From NCBI RefSeq assembly GCF_002915595.1, contig NZ_PQGG01000003.1, forward strand, positions 1 to 64,000: a stretch of 64,000 nt of DNA, given 5' to 3'. Origin of the DNA: Zhongshania marina. GTDB lineage: Bacteria; Pseudomonadota; Gammaproteobacteria; Pseudomonadales; Spongiibacteraceae. Position numbers and translations under genes: made by a program. The first letter of the stretch is position 1. Each line of letters opens with the position of its first letter. Below are positions 19,097-28,915 of the stretch, piece after piece. The notes beneath the pieces are model-generated. The model was given only the letters and a program-made list of their open reading frames with translations. It did no database searches and was not told where the DNA came from.

Positions 19097-19774
19097 GTGC
19101 CCCTAAACTCGCTTGGTAATTTATTTGGTAAATCACCGTTTGCGCCGATTCAAGAGCATATGAAGCAGGCGAAAAATTGCGCCGAAGCTTTAAAGCCCTT
19201 TATAAGCGCGGCAATGGAAGGTGACTGGGAAAAAGCCAGTGAAGCACATAGTGTGATTGTTGATCTTGAAAATGAGGCCGACAAACTCAAAAAGCAAGTG
19301 CGCTTGCAACTGCCAAGCAATCTGTTTCTACCAGTACCCCGCGCCGATCTTCTTGACCTTGTGAGCATGCAAGATCGCATTGCCAACTGCAGCAAAGACA
19401 TTGCTGGGCTAATGCTGGGGCGGCAGATGAAAATCCCCGAACAACTCATTAAAACCATGGGCGAATACGTAGACTTGGCCATCGCCACCTCTGCCCAAGC
19501 CATGAAGGCCATTGAAGAGCTCGATGAGCTTCTGGAAACCGGCTTTCGCGGCCGCGAGGTCAAGCTCGTAGAAACGCTCATTGAAGAGCTAGATCGCTTA
19601 GAGCATTCAGCTGACAAAGTACAAATAACAATTCGCGCTGAACTCTATTTAATCGAAAAAGAATTACCGCCTGTTGACGTCATGTTCCTATATCAAACCA
19701 TTAATTTGATTGGCGAACTGTCTGACAAATCACAAAAAGTAGGCTCACGTCTGCAAATCATCATCGCGCGTTAA
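19097..19774 (+). CDS. PhoU-like DUF47/TIGR00153 family protein
   Basis: A 225-residue all-helical protein of the DUF47 family, thought to regulate Pit-type phosphate transporters. The GTG at 19097 is chosen because AGGAG lies seven bases before it and because family members begin with PLNSLGNLFGKSPFAPIQEHM; an upstream start would add 22 unlike residues. Repeated helices with acidic E/D-x-x-x-D patterns (ENEADKLKKQ, EELDRLEHSADKVQ) fit the metal-binding PhoU fold. A TATAAT at 19052-19057 is a likely -10 box. The Pit transporter starts 33 bases downstream, so the two form an operon, a widespread pairing. Confidence 0.9.
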   Translation: MPLNSLGNLFGKSPFAPIQEHMKQAKNCAEALKPFISAAMEGDWEKASEAHSVIVDLENEADKLKKQVRLQLPSNLFLPVPRADLLDLVSMQDRIANCSKDIAGLMLGRQMKIPEQLIKTMGEYVDLAIATSAQAMKAIEELDELLETGFRGREVKLVETLIEELDRLEHSADKVQITIRAELYLIEKELPPVDVMFLYQTINLIGELSDKSQKVGSRLQIIIAR

Positions 19775-19807
19775 ACGCGCGATATTTTGCCTAGATAAGG
19801 AACTCAC

Positions 19808-21070
19808 ATGTCAATTATTGCTGAACACGGGCAGTTATTGCTGATTTTAGCTTGTTTATTCGGCTTCTTCATGGCCTGGGGTGTCGGTGCAAACGACGTT
19901 GCCAATGCGATGGGTACGTCTGTTGGTGCCAAGGCCCTCACCATTAAACAAGCGATTTTGATCGCAATGCTGTTCGAATTCTGCGGCGCCTACCTCGCTG
20001 GTGGCGAAGTTACTGAAACCATTCGAAAAGGCATTATCGACCCCGCCTTTGTAGCAGGAAACCCCGACCTCTTAGTGTTTGGGATGCTCTCATCCCTGCT
20101 CGCCGCAGGAGTATGGCTGTTTGTCGCCAGTCTCATGGGCTGGCCAGTATCAACCACCCATTCTATTGTTGGTGCGCTGGTGGGCTTTGCCGCCGTTGGC
20201 ATCAGCGCCGATGCCGTTGAGTGGGGCAAGGTGGGCCAGATTGTTGCTAGCTGGGTGGTGTCGCCGGTGCTGGCCGGCACCATCTCCTTTGGCTTGTTTT
20301 TAAGTGCTCAGCGCTTAATCCTTAATGCCTCAGACCCATTCGCCGCCGCAAAAAAATACATCCCCTACTACTTATTTTTAGTCGGCTTCATGATCTCGAT
20401 GGTCACCATGACCAAGGGTTTAAAGCATGTTGGCCTAGGGCTCGACTTCAATGAGTGCATCATGTACTCCTTTGTGGTCGGCATTATCGTGTCATTGATT
20501 GGCCAGCTATTTATGCGTGGCATCAAAGACACCCCAGCAAACGCGAGCACGTCTCGCTTTGCCGGTGTTGAACGCATGTTTGCCGTCTTGATGGTTTTCA
20601 CGGCCTGCGCTATGGCCTTCGCCCACGGCTCAAACGATGTCGCCAATGCCATCGGCCCCGTCGCCGCCATCGTTAGCGTCATTCAATCTGGTGGCGAAAT
20701 TGGTGCAAAATCCTCACTGCCGCCGTGGATTCTATTGGTCGGCGCGGGCGGTATTGTCTTTGGTTTGGCTACTTACGGTTTTAAAGTTATTGCCACCGTT
20801 GGTACCAAAATAACTGAATTAACGCCTAGCCGTGGCTTTGCAGCGGAACTGGGCGCGGCTTCTACGGTGGTTATTGCGTCAGCGACTGGGCTTCCTATTT
20901 CTACTACCCATACACTGGTAGGGGCGGTATTAGGTGTTGGTTTGGCACGCGGTATTGCAGCGCTAAACTTGAGCGTTATTCGCAATATCTTTATGTCGTG
21001 GATAATTACTCTGCCAGCCGGCGCGGGACTGGCAATATTGTTCTTCTTTATTTTAAAAGCACTATTCTAG
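19808..21070 (+). CDS. pit: Inorganic phosphate transporter, PiT family
   Basis: A 420-residue inner-membrane carrier, probably for metal-phosphate with protons or sodium. Both copies of the PiT signature are present: GVGANDVANAMGTSVG (about 19-34) and HGSNDVANAIGPVAA (about 276-290). The inverted-repeat partner motifs GWPVSTTHSIVGALVG and GLPISTTHTLVGAVLG are also seen. About ten to twelve hydrophobic segments fit the family. AAGGAAC lies just before the ATG. Paired with the DUF47 regulator upstream. Confidence 0.95.
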   Translation: MSIIAEHGQLLLILACLFGFFMAWGVGANDVANAMGTSVGAKALTIKQAILIAMLFEFCGAYLAGGEVTETIRKGIIDPAFVAGNPDLLVFGMLSSLLAAGVWLFVASLMGWPVSTTHSIVGALVGFAAVGISADAVEWGKVGQIVASWVVSPVLAGTISFGLFLSAQRLILNASDPFAAAKKYIPYYLFLVGFMISMVTMTKGLKHVGLGLDFNECIMYSFVVGIIVSLIGQLFMRGIKDTPANASTSRFAGVERMFAVLMVFTACAMAFAHGSNDVANAIGPVAAIVSVIQSGGEIGAKSSLPPWILLVGAGGIVFGLATYGFKVIATVGTKITELTPSRGFAAELGAASTVVIASATGLPISTTHTLVGAVLGVGLARGIAALNLSVIRNIFMSWIITLPAGAGLAILFFFILKALF

Positions 21071-21094
21071 CCCCGTCTCTTTAAGCCTTCACCA

Positions 21095-21125
21095 GCGCAA
21101 ACAAAGCCACTGGCTTTGTTTGCGC
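21095..21125. terminator. Strong hairpin after the phosphate transporter
   Basis: A perfect 14-base stem, GCGCAAACAAAGCC / GGCTTTGTTTGCGC, with the three-base loop ACT. It lies 25 bases past the transporter stop and directly before a possible argE -10 box (TACAAT at 21133-21138). No separate T-tract follows the stem. Confidence 0.65.
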
Positions 21126-21171
21126 GACTCGCTACAATGGCCTGTTACCTAGCAATATACGCGGACTCATC

Positions 21172-22332
21172 GTGGCAAAATCAGCAAACACCCCCAGCGT
21201 TCTGTCGATGATGACAGCACTCGTTAAACTCCCCTCGGTCAGCTCAACACTCCCCAGCTGCGATATGGGCAATATTCGCGTTATCGAGCAACTGGCCACA
21301 TGGCTAGAACCGCTGGGTTTTAGTATCCACATTCAGCCCATAGCCGGCCATAAAGACAAAGCCAATTTAATTGCCACCCTCGGCAGCGGCAGCGGCGGCC
21401 TCGTGCTCGCCGGCCACACAGACACGGTGCCGTTTAACGAATCCCTATGGAATAGCGATCCCTTTACCCTCACCGAACTCGACAACAAACTATACGGACT
21501 TGGCAGCACCGATATGAAAGGCTTCTTCGCCATTGCCATCGAAGCATTAAAACCGTTTCTAGACCAAACCCTAAAAGCGCCCCTTATCATTCTGGCCACC
21601 GCCGACGAAGAAAGCAGCATGGACGGCGCACGCTCATTAGTGCAATCCGATCTGTCTGGCGCTCGCTACGCGGTGGTGGGCGAACCAACCGGCCTAAAAC
21701 CCATGCGCGCCCACAAGGGCATAGTGATGAAAGGCATCACCATCAAAGGTCGCTCAGGCCATTCGTCCAACCCCCTGCTAGGCAATAATGCATTGGACGC
21801 CATGCACGAGGTCATGACCGGCCTGATGCAATTACGCCAGGAACTTGCGCAAAAATATCAGCACCCCGGCTTCTCAATCCCCACCCCAACGATGAACTTT
21901 GGATGCATCCACGGCGGTGACAATCCCAACCGCATTTGCGGTCAATGCGAACTACACTTCGATATTCGCACCACACCGGGAATGAACAATGAGGAGTTAG
22001 ACACCCTGATACAAAACATCCTCAGCCCTGTCGCCGAGCGCCGTGCCATCAATATTGGCTTACGCGCTTTAATGCCGGGCTTAGCCGCCTATGAAGAACC
22101 CGCGAATTCAGAAATTGTCACTCTCGTTGAACAACTCACCGGACAAGCAGCAGGCACCGTCGCCTTTGCAACGGAAGCCCCCTTCTTTCAACAGTTAGGC
22201 ATGCAAACAATCGTGATGGGGCCTGGCTCCATAGACCAAGCTCACCAGCCAGACGAGTTTATGGCGCTAGATCAAATCCAGCCGACTATTGATGTATTAC
22301 AGCAGATGATTAAGCGCTTTTGTGTAAACTAA
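21172..22332 (+). CDS. argE: Acetylornithine deacetylase
   Basis: M20-family zinc amidase that frees ornithine from N-acetylornithine in arginine synthesis. It is 386 residues long with a GTG start. The metal and catalytic positions are visible: LAGHTDTVP (first His/Asp), GLGSTDMKG (bridging Asp), TADEES (catalytic Glu and metal Glu), GEPTGLKP, and a C-terminal His region ending GPGSIDQAHQPDEF. The dimerisation (lid) domain begins near residue 180 with HKGIVMKG. Methionines at residues 13-14 are alternative starts. It lies just after the phosphate operon but has its own likely promoter. Confidence 0.93.
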   Translation: MAKSANTPSVLSMMTALVKLPSVSSTLPSCDMGNIRVIEQLATWLEPLGFSIHIQPIAGHKDKANLIATLGSGSGGLVLAGHTDTVPFNESLWNSDPFTLTELDNKLYGLGSTDMKGFFAIAIEALKPFLDQTLKAPLIILATADEESSMDGARSLVQSDLSGARYAVVGEPTGLKPMRAHKGIVMKGITIKGRSGHSSNPLLGNNALDAMHEVMTGLMQLRQELAQKYQHPGFSIPTPTMNFGCIHGGDNPNRICGQCELHFDIRTTPGMNNEELDTLIQNILSPVAERRAINIGLRALMPGLAAYEEPANSEIVTLVEQLTGQAAGTVAFATEAPFFQQLGMQTIVMGPGSIDQAHQPDEFMALDQIQPTIDVLQQMIKRFCVN

Positions 22333-22366
22333 GCATTTAGATAATATTTATCATTGCCTAGCCAAC

Positions 22367-23407
22367 TCAGCCATGGGCCGCTATTCGCAGCCTATAATCC
22401 GTTGGCGAACACTCGAACCAGCGTTTAAATACTCGGCAAAATCCTGCGGTATTAGCGAATCCCAATAAAAACGAAATCTCGGTAATACTGTAGGCTGTAC
22501 TGCTCAGGTATTTGCTAGCCAATTCTTTGCGCGCCTTATCAAGCAATTGTTGGTAGCTGGTGTTTTGCTGCTGCAACTTGCCCTGCAATTTACGGGAGCT
22601 CATATTTAGGCGCGAGGCCAGCCTATCGACACTCAATTCACCATTGGGCAATTCATTTAGTATTTGACGGTAAAGTTCGTCCTCAAAAGCCGGCGACATA
22701 TTTTTGATAAATGACTCGGTGATTTGATCATGCTGCTTGGCCAGCGACTCATTCGCATACCTAACGGGTCGATCCAAATCCGCAATGCGATACATAAGCG
22801 CCTCGCGCGGCTTGCCAAACGCTATCGGGCAGCGGAAGGCATTCTCATATGGCTTGCTATCTTTTGGCTGGGGCTCGCATAGCTCAACACCAATAGGGTT
22901 GAGGTCGGCATCCTCAGTGATTTCCCGCATCATGCTTACCACACCAAAGGTGAAGGCATTGATGGCGGCAAAAGGCAGCAAGCGAATATCGTGAATATCG
23001 CGATCAACATTCACCTCAAAACGGCAGTTATCCCCGACAAAACTCATTTCGATGTAACCCGAGTCCGAAATAATCGCACTGTGGCGCTGAAATCGCTGCA
23101 GGGCATCACCGACGGTTTTGCTTACCAAGATGGCCATGCCCAGAGCATGAAAGCTGTGTGCTTTCACATAGCCACCGAGCTGAATACTGAAACTCTCGGT
23201 GCCGGTTGCCGCTATCGCCAAGGGGTATAAATGCCGGAGTTTGATATCGGGAATACGGGTATCAGGGGCTATAGCGTCTTCATAGTCTAAATCTACCTGC
23301 TCAAATAGCGGACGCGGATCGATATTCGCATCCTTTAGACATTCGCTAAGAATACGACCCCAAGTACCGGTAGTCGTTTGTGTCCCAGGCAACCATGGCT
23401 TGCTCAT
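22367..23407 (-). CDS. AraC-family transcriptional regulator
   Basis: A 346-residue regulator with an N-terminal ligand-binding domain of the Arabinose_bd/OruR type (about 20-210) and a C-terminal AraC helix-turn-helix pair (about 245-340): LSVDRLASRLNMSSRKLQGKLQQ split over the first helix-turn-helix, and SITEISFLLGFANTAGFCRVFKRWFE in the second. Regulators of this subtype often control lipid, alcohol or amino-acid catabolism. It is divergent from the GMC oxidoreductase and TonB receptor genes, which it probably activates through the 167-base shared region. Confidence 0.9.
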   Translation of the reverse strand: MSKPWLPGTQTTTGTWGRILSECLKDANIDPRPLFEQVDLDYEDAIAPDTRIPDIKLRHLYPLAIAATGTESFSIQLGGYVKAHSFHALGMAILVSKTVGDALQRFQRHSAIISDSGYIEMSFVGDNCRFEVNVDRDIHDIRLLPFAAINAFTFGVVSMMREITEDADLNPIGVELCEPQPKDSKPYENAFRCPIAFGKPREALMYRIADLDRPVRYANESLAKQHDQITESFIKNMSPAFEDELYRQILNELPNGELSVDRLASRLNMSSRKLQGKLQQQNTSYQQLLDKARKELASKYLSSTAYSITEISFLLGFANTAGFCRVFKRWFECSPTDYRLRIAAHG

Positions 23408-23574
23408 TGACGGCGTTGGCTCTTTATAATTTTGCGTAAAAGGATAACAAGTCTGCGCTGAATGAAAAACGTCGGCATGATTTAAACTCTATTATTCTCA
23501 CTCAAAAAGCTGGTTAGCGTCTTCATTTCGCATAAATACCCGCCAGCACATAATAATTTGGGGAGAGATTCAAC

Positions 23575-25188
23575 ATGCCGTTCGAAACCTTCGACTACAT
23601 TATAGTCGGTGCTGGCAGTGCTGGCTGTACCTTGGCTAATCGCCTAAGCGAAAGCGGCAAATACAGTGTGTGCCTGATAGAGGCCGGCGGCAATGGCAAT
23701 AGCCCCATCGTCAAAGCGCCTGCGGCCTTGGTGTTGATGATGCGTTCAAAAATCAATAACTGGGCGCTCCAAACTACCCCTCAAGCGGGTTTAAATGGCC
23801 GTCGCGGCTACCAACCCCGCGGCAAATGCCTAGGCGGTTCCAGCGCCATCAATGCCATGCTGTATGTGCGCGGCCACCGCAACGACTACGACGCTTGGGC
23901 GGCGCTAGGCAATAAAGGTTGGGGCTACGACGACGTACTACCCTACTTTATCCGCTCTGAGTGCAATGAAAGCTTTGGTCACGACCAAGAGTTTCACGGT
24001 AATGCCGGCCCGCTAAACGTAGCCGACTTGGCCTGCCCTAGCCCGCTTAACGAGGCCTTTATTCGCTCTGCTCAAGAACAGGGTCTTCCCCATAACCCCG
24101 ACTACAATGGCAAAGAGCAACACGGCTGCTTTCAGTATCAGGTCACCCAAAAGAATGGCGAACGCTGGGGCGCCGCCGCTGCTTACTTGCGCCCAGCTAT
24201 GAGTCGATCCAATGTTAAGGTCGTCACCAATGCGCCATTCAACAAAATCATATTCGAAGGTCAGCGTGCCGTCGGCCTGAGCTACTTTCAGGGCGAGCAA
24301 ACTCAAGAAGTGCGCGCTCGGCGAGAAGTCATAATCAGTGCCGGCACCTTTGGCTCTCCACAGCTTTTGATGCTATCTGGCATTGGCCCAGCAGAAACCC
24401 TGCAAAAACATGGCATTCAAGTACAAAAGCACCTCGCCGGTGTAGGCCAAAATCTGCAGGACCACATCGATTACACCGTTGCCTATAAAACCAATTACAA
24501 CCGCGACACCTTCGGTATTTCTCTGCGCGGCTCAGCCCGAGTAGCGGCGGGCGCAGCACAGTGGGCAAGCAAACGGGAAGGAATTATCACCACCCCCTAT
24601 GCAGAAGCCGGTGCCTTTGTGTACTCAGAAGAAAATCTAAGCGAACCCGATTTACAAATGGTCTTTGTCGTCGCCGTCGTTGATGACCACGGCCGAAAAA
24701 TGCATTTAGGTCATGGCTATAGCTGCCACATCGAAGTACTACGCCCCAAAAGCCGAGGCGAAGTCAGCCTGAACTCCGCCCATGCCCTAGACCCACCGCG
24801 TATTGATCCGCAATTTTTGAGTGAACGCGACGATATCGAACGCCTTGTAAAAGGCGCCAAATTTCAATCTAAAATATTGGAGTCGGAACACTTCGCAAAA
24901 TACCAACCGAAGTTAATTTATCCCGTGGACTGGCGGGATGATGCCGCGATCGAAGCCGACATCCGCAACCGCGCCGACACCCAATACCACCCCACCAGTA
25001 CCTGCAAGATGGGGCCAGACAGCGACCCAATGGCGGTAGTCGATAACACCCTGAAAGTGCGTGGTGTTGAAGGTCTGCGCGTAGTAGACGCCTCTATTAT
25101 GCCCAACATCATCGGCGGCAACACCAATGCCCCCACAATAATGATTGCAGAAAAAGCAGCCGACATGATTCTGCAATCAGCCCAATAG
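23575..25188 (+). CDS. GMC-family FAD-dependent alcohol/choline-type dehydrogenase
   Basis: A 537-residue flavoenzyme. The N-terminal dinucleotide-binding motif is DYIIVGAGSAGCTLANRLSE, split here as GAGSAG at about 10-15, with the FAD acid EAGG near 37. The GMC signature 1 region is GKCLGGSSAINAM (about 83-95) and signature 2 is GTFGSPQLLMLSGIGP. The C-terminal active-site histidine lies in QYHPTSTCKMG, with the partner Asn in GGNTNAPT. It oxidises an alcohol to an aldehyde or ketone and passes electrons to a quinone or cytochrome acceptor; the substrate is unknown. Choline dehydrogenase is less likely because no betaine genes are nearby. GGGGAG precedes the ATG. Probably expressed with the TonB receptor 45 bases downstream. 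Confidence 0.9.
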   Translation: MPFETFDYIIVGAGSAGCTLANRLSESGKYSVCLIEAGGNGNSPIVKAPAALVLMMRSKINNWALQTTPQAGLNGRRGYQPRGKCLGGSSAINAMLYVRGHRNDYDAWAALGNKGWGYDDVLPYFIRSECNESFGHDQEFHGNAGPLNVADLACPSPLNEAFIRSAQEQGLPHNPDYNGKEQHGCFQYQVTQKNGERWGAAAAYLRPAMSRSNVKVVTNAPFNKIIFEGQRAVGLSYFQGEQTQEVRARREVIISAGTFGSPQLLMLSGIGPAETLQKHGIQVQKHLAGVGQNLQDHIDYTVAYKTNYNRDTFGISLRGSARVAAGAAQWASKREGIITTPYAEAGAFVYSEENLSEPDLQMVFVVAVVDDHGRKMHLGHGYSCHIEVLRPKSRGEVSLNSAHALDPPRIDPQFLSERDDIERLVKGAKFQSKILESEHFAKYQPKLIYPVDWRDDAAIEADIRNRADTQYHPTSTCKMGPDSDPMAVVDNTLKVRGVEGLRVVDASIMPNIIGGNTNAPTIMIAEKAADMILQSAQ

Positions 25189-25233
25189 AATTTTAAAAAA
25201 AACTATATTTTCCATACAGCCTGGAGCAAAAAA

Positions 25234-27729
25234 ATGAACCATCTAATAACAAAAAAGCCATTTAAAAAATTAGGCCTTCTGCTAGCAATAAGCAGCGCTT
25301 ACGCACCCAGCAGCTATTCCCAAGTATTAGAGGAAGTGTTGGTTACCGCCCAACGCCGAGCGGAAAGCGTCCAAGATACACCAGTGGCCATTACCGGCTT
25401 AGCAGATAGCGCTCTAGATAAACTAGGCTTTGAAAACGCCAACGATATTTCTGCACAAGTCCCCAATATGCAGGTGAGCGGGCCCTATGGTGAGGTGCAG
25501 CCGATATTTGCAATACGCGGTGTGAGCATGTCTGACTACAGCTCTAACCAAGCCAGCCCCATTGGAGTCTATGTAGACGAAGCCTATTTAGGCGCGGTGT
25601 TTACCCACGGCACCAGCTTTTTCGACGTAGAACGTCTAGAGGTATTGCGCGGCCCACAAGGCACTTTATACGGAAAAAACACCACAGGCGGTGCTATAAA
25701 TATCATTACAAAAACCCCAATGATTGGCGACCCACTGGAAGGAAAAATTAAAGCTGGCGTTGGCAATTTCGGCATGACTAATTTTGAGGGCGCAATTGCG
25801 AACACCTTGATTGACGAAAAGCTAGCGGGGCGATTCGCGTTTAAAATTAAGGAAAATGACGGTGTTCAAGAAAACTTAGGTGCCGGTGAAGATCGCGGCA
25901 TGCTCGGCTTTAGCGCTGCTCGTATGTCTTTAAATTGGCAAATCACCGATGCCTTAAACGGGGTTTTCAAATTTACCCACGCCAAAAACAGAGGCAATAT
26001 GAAAGTGCCTCGCGCCGAAGCTCGCACCGATGTCCGAGGATTAGAAGCGGTAAAATTACCCACCAACCCCTACGATTCTAACGGTTATATCGATTACACC
26101 GGCTATGACCGCAGCGCACGTAATCTTGACTGGAACCAAGTAGAAGACAATACCGGCCATAGAAACCGCAATGATTTCGACATGGATCTATTTATCGGCA
26201 CATTAAATTACGAAGCAGAAAAATACTCGCTCATATCGGTCACCTCGTTTTACGACACCCAGTTAGATAAATTCACGAATGACGATGGCGGCCCGACCCG
26301 ACTACTCGAAATTGACTGGTATACCGCGAGCCGTTCCTTCTCGCAAGATTTCCGCTTTGTCTCTAACTTCGACGATAATTTCCAAATTATCGGCGGCCTA
26401 TATTACGGTCTCGAAGAATTAGAAATGCATAATATTTACGAGTTATTTGGTGATCTTTTAGACCCCCGCGCAGCGATCGCCAAACCCGACTTAGCAGGAC
26501 AAGCACCCTTCGTGCTTGATTTTGGCGCCGTCGATCAACGCCAAGATACCGAAAAAGAAACGCTTGCGGCCTACACCCAGATGCGCTTCGATATTTCGCC
26601 TAAATTCGGCATTGATGTTGGTCTGCGCTACACCCAAGACACCAACCGCCTGACCTACATCAACGTTTCCCGAGTCGGCCTAGACGGCACGCCCCGAGGC
26701 ACCTTCTTGCCCGGCAACACCACGGGCTACGATCAAGCCTTTGTTCCCGTATTTCTACCACCCATTGTTAGCGGTGACCCGAATGCCATTATCAGCTTCC
26801 TCACCAACCCGACGAGCTACCTCACCCAATTAACCGCCTACGGCTTACCCGGCTATACCGAGGGACCATACACACTGGAAAGCGGGCCCAAGCAGAAATC
26901 TACCGAACAAGAGTGGACGGGAAAAATCGGCGCAGATTACCGCTTCAGTGATGAGTGGATGGTTTATGCCAACTACAGCAAAGGCTATCGCGCCGGCGCT
27001 TTTAACAGCGGCATTTACTATGAGGCTCGCCCCTTAGATTCGTCCTACGCGGCACCTGAGTATATCGACGCATATGAGATCGGCTTCAAAGCAGACTTAC
27101 TCGACAACAGCCTCCGCATCAATGCCGCGGCTTTTATGTATGAGTACACCGACCAACAATTTATTAATGTGGTGGGAATATCTAACTTCCTAGAAAACGC
27201 AGGCGCCTCAGAAATTATTGGTGCCGAAGCTGAAATTTGGTGGCGCGCCTCTGAACGCCTCACCATCCAACTTGGTGTTGGTATATTAGAAACCGAGTAC
27301 ACCGACCTAGAGCTTCGCGATACCAGCACTCTGGCAGACCTTGATGACACGATAAAACTAGATGGCAACGAGTTGATCTCGGCACCACCGCTTAATGTGA
27401 GTATTTCTGCAGACTACGACATTTACACCGGCGACAGCGGCTACCTCTCGCTCAATCTAAATGCCAACTATCAAGATGAGCAGTGGTTTAGTGCTTACAA
27501 CGACGCAGCCGGTTACGAGCAGGGCCGCGAAGACGCCTACACCATCTACAACGCAAGACTGGGATGGTACGACAACGACGGGCGCTACCAAATCGCCCTC
27601 TGGGGTAAAAACATTACAGACGAGGAATACAAAACCTATAGCATTAATTTACAAGCGAGTTTTGGTATCGATTACTACATGATCGGCGACCCAATGATGT
27701 ACGGACTCGAAGCGACATATAATTTCTAA
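25234..27729 (+). CDS. TonB-dependent outer-membrane receptor
   Basis: An 831-residue outer-membrane transporter. It has a signal peptide (about 1-29), a TonB-box region EEVLVTAQRR, and a plug domain (about 45-165) with the LRGPQGTLYGKNTTGGAINI motif. A 22-stranded barrel follows, ending in the aromatic terminus GLEATYNF. It belongs to the large marine TonB group that imports organic compounds as well as siderophores. Adjacency to a GMC oxidoreductase and an AraC regulator suggests import of an alcohol, terpenoid or similar carbon source rather than iron. GGAG stands eight bases before the ATG. A strong terminator follows. Confidence 0.93.
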   Translation: MNHLITKKPFKKLGLLLAISSAYAPSSYSQVLEEVLVTAQRRAESVQDTPVAITGLADSALDKLGFENANDISAQVPNMQVSGPYGEVQPIFAIRGVSMSDYSSNQASPIGVYVDEAYLGAVFTHGTSFFDVERLEVLRGPQGTLYGKNTTGGAINIITKTPMIGDPLEGKIKAGVGNFGMTNFEGAIANTLIDEKLAGRFAFKIKENDGVQENLGAGEDRGMLGFSAARMSLNWQITDALNGVFKFTHAKNRGNMKVPRAEARTDVRGLEAVKLPTNPYDSNGYIDYTGYDRSARNLDWNQVEDNTGHRNRNDFDMDLFIGTLNYEAEKYSLISVTSFYDTQLDKFTNDDGGPTRLLEIDWYTASRSFSQDFRFVSNFDDNFQIIGGLYYGLEELEMHNIYELFGDLLDPRAAIAKPDLAGQAPFVLDFGAVDQRQDTEKETLAAYTQMRFDISPKFGIDVGLRYTQDTNRLTYINVSRVGLDGTPRGTFLPGNTTGYDQAFVPVFLPPIVSGDPNAIISFLTNPTSYLTQLTAYGLPGYTEGPYTLESGPKQKSTEQEWTGKIGADYRFSDEWMVYANYSKGYRAGAFNSGIYYEARPLDSSYAAPEYIDAYEIGFKADLLDNSLRINAAAFMYEYTDQQFINVVGISNFLENAGASEIIGAEAEIWWRASERLTIQLGVGILETEYTDLELRDTSTLADLDDTIKLDGNELISAPPLNVSISADYDIYTGDSGYLSLNLNANYQDEQWFSAYNDAAGYEQGREDAYTIYNARLGWYDNDGRYQIALWGKNITDEEYKTYSINLQASFGIDYYMIGDPMMYGLEATYNF

Positions 27730-27750
27730 ATATACTCGCATCCAGGCTTT

Positions 27751-27773
27751 GGGGCGTATGCGCCCCCTTTTTG
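27751..27773 (+). terminator. Rho-independent terminator of the TonB receptor gene
   Basis: The stem GGGGCG/CGCCCC with a four-base loop is followed directly by CTTTTT. A textbook terminator 21 bases after the stop codon. Confidence 0.85.
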
Positions 27774-27982
27774 CGTCTTTGTAGATTGAATCTATTCCGA
27801 GAACAGCAATATTTTCACAGCTAAAATTAGAGCCCACCCGCCAGCGTGCCCAAGCATTTCTGCTTTGGTGCGCCTTCCTCAAATCACCTTTTACCCCACA
27901 GTCATGGCAAGCCACGCTTGCTTCACTTACTATAAGGCAATTATTCACCGCACAACGATGTTCGTGCTGCCTTATAAATAAA

Positions 27983-28606
27983 ATGGTTTGTGAAAAAATG
28001 ATGCAAGGAAAAATCTACTTTGTTCGCCACGGACAAACTTACGCCAATATCGACAAAGTATGGCACGGCCAAACCGACACTGAATTAACACCAGAAGGTT
28101 ATGAACAAACACGCAAGCTAGGCGCCTATTTTAGTCACTACACCACACCAAGTGTTATATACAGCAGCCCACTACAGCGCGCCCGCATTACCGCTGAGGC
28201 TATCGGCCAAAGTTTTAATCTTGCGGTTATTCAAGATCCACGTTTAATGGAATTTGACCTAGGTGATTGGGAAGGAAAGACCTTTAAATCATTGAGTAGT
28301 GCGGGGAATAACACTCTTCACGAGTTAGTCCACAACCCAGATTTCTGTAGCCCTAATGGTGAATCACAAAATGTCGTAAAAGCCCGAATGCTTGCGGCAA
28401 TTAATGAAATTAACGAGAAGCACCAAAATGAGAACGTGGTAATTGTTTCTCACGGCGTCGCAATTAGTATTGCACTGGCCCATTTTATCGACGACGACAC
28501 TACCCAATGGCCAAAATACAGCAAAGGCAATACCGCATTTTCAGAACTTTGCTTGAACAGCAGGCAACTTCTTCGCTTTAATCAAAGCGACCACCTCACC
28601 GCATAA
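27983..28606 (+). CDS. Histidine phosphatase family protein (phosphoglycerate mutase-like)
   Basis: A 207-residue cytosolic protein of the histidine phosphatase clan. The catalytic RHG motif is FVRHGQTYAN near residue 13, arginine in SSPLQRARITAEAI, catalytic Glu in MEFDLGDWEG, and the second histidine in VIVSHGVAI. The substrate is not evident; relatives act on phosphosugars, cobamide precursors (CobC) or small phosphates. The start is uncertain: the ATG at 27983 lacks a Shine-Dalgarno sequence, and ATGs at residues 6-7 would also work. The 3' end overlaps the convergent small gene by 11 bases. Confidence 0.85.
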   Translation: MVCEKMMQGKIYFVRHGQTYANIDKVWHGQTDTELTPEGYEQTRKLGAYFSHYTTPSVIYSSPLQRARITAEAIGQSFNLAVIQDPRLMEFDLGDWEGKTFKSLSSAGNNTLHELVHNPDFCSPNGESQNVVKARMLAAINEINEKHQNENVVIVSHGVAISIALAHFIDDDTTQWPKYSKGNTAFSELCLNSRQLLRFNQSDHLTA

Positions 28607-28913
28607 TCTTTGCATTCAATAAGCGGCTTATTTGGCGATCTAAAACATCAACAATAATCTGATGCCAAAATGGCTTTTGATCGCCCAACTCCTCGCGCTG
28701 CTCATTACCAGAAGCGCCACGCTGCTGCCTACAATGTGAAAATAAGACGACGGCTATACACATACCGCCAAAGACATACTCCGGCCTCGCAAGGTCATTC
28801 ACTAGCTGATCGCGATACAGTTCACTTCGACGCCGGAGCATTTCCTTATCATGAAGCTGCTGCGCTTTCTTGCGTTTAATAGCATCTAGTAACTGTGCCT
28901 CTGCACTGGCCAT
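28596..28913 (-). CDS. Small YqjK-like protein
   Basis: A 105-residue protein with a charged helical N-terminus (about 1-45), one short hydrophobic stretch (YVFGGMCIAVVLFSH, about 46-60) and a polar tail. It is third in a row with the holin-like and DUF883 genes, matching the order of E. coli yqjD-yqjE-yqjK. The YqjK assignment rests on position and general character only, because sequence similarity is too weak to judge by eye. It starts two bases after the upstream stop, so it is cotranscribed. Probably an inner-membrane-associated stress protein. Confidence 0.55.
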   Translation of the reverse strand: MASAEAQLLDAIKRKKAQQLHDKEMLRRRSELYRDQLVNDLARPEYVFGGMCIAVVLFSHCRQQRGASGNEQREELGDQKPFWHQIIVDVLDRQISRLLNAKIMR

Positions 28914-28915
28914 AG

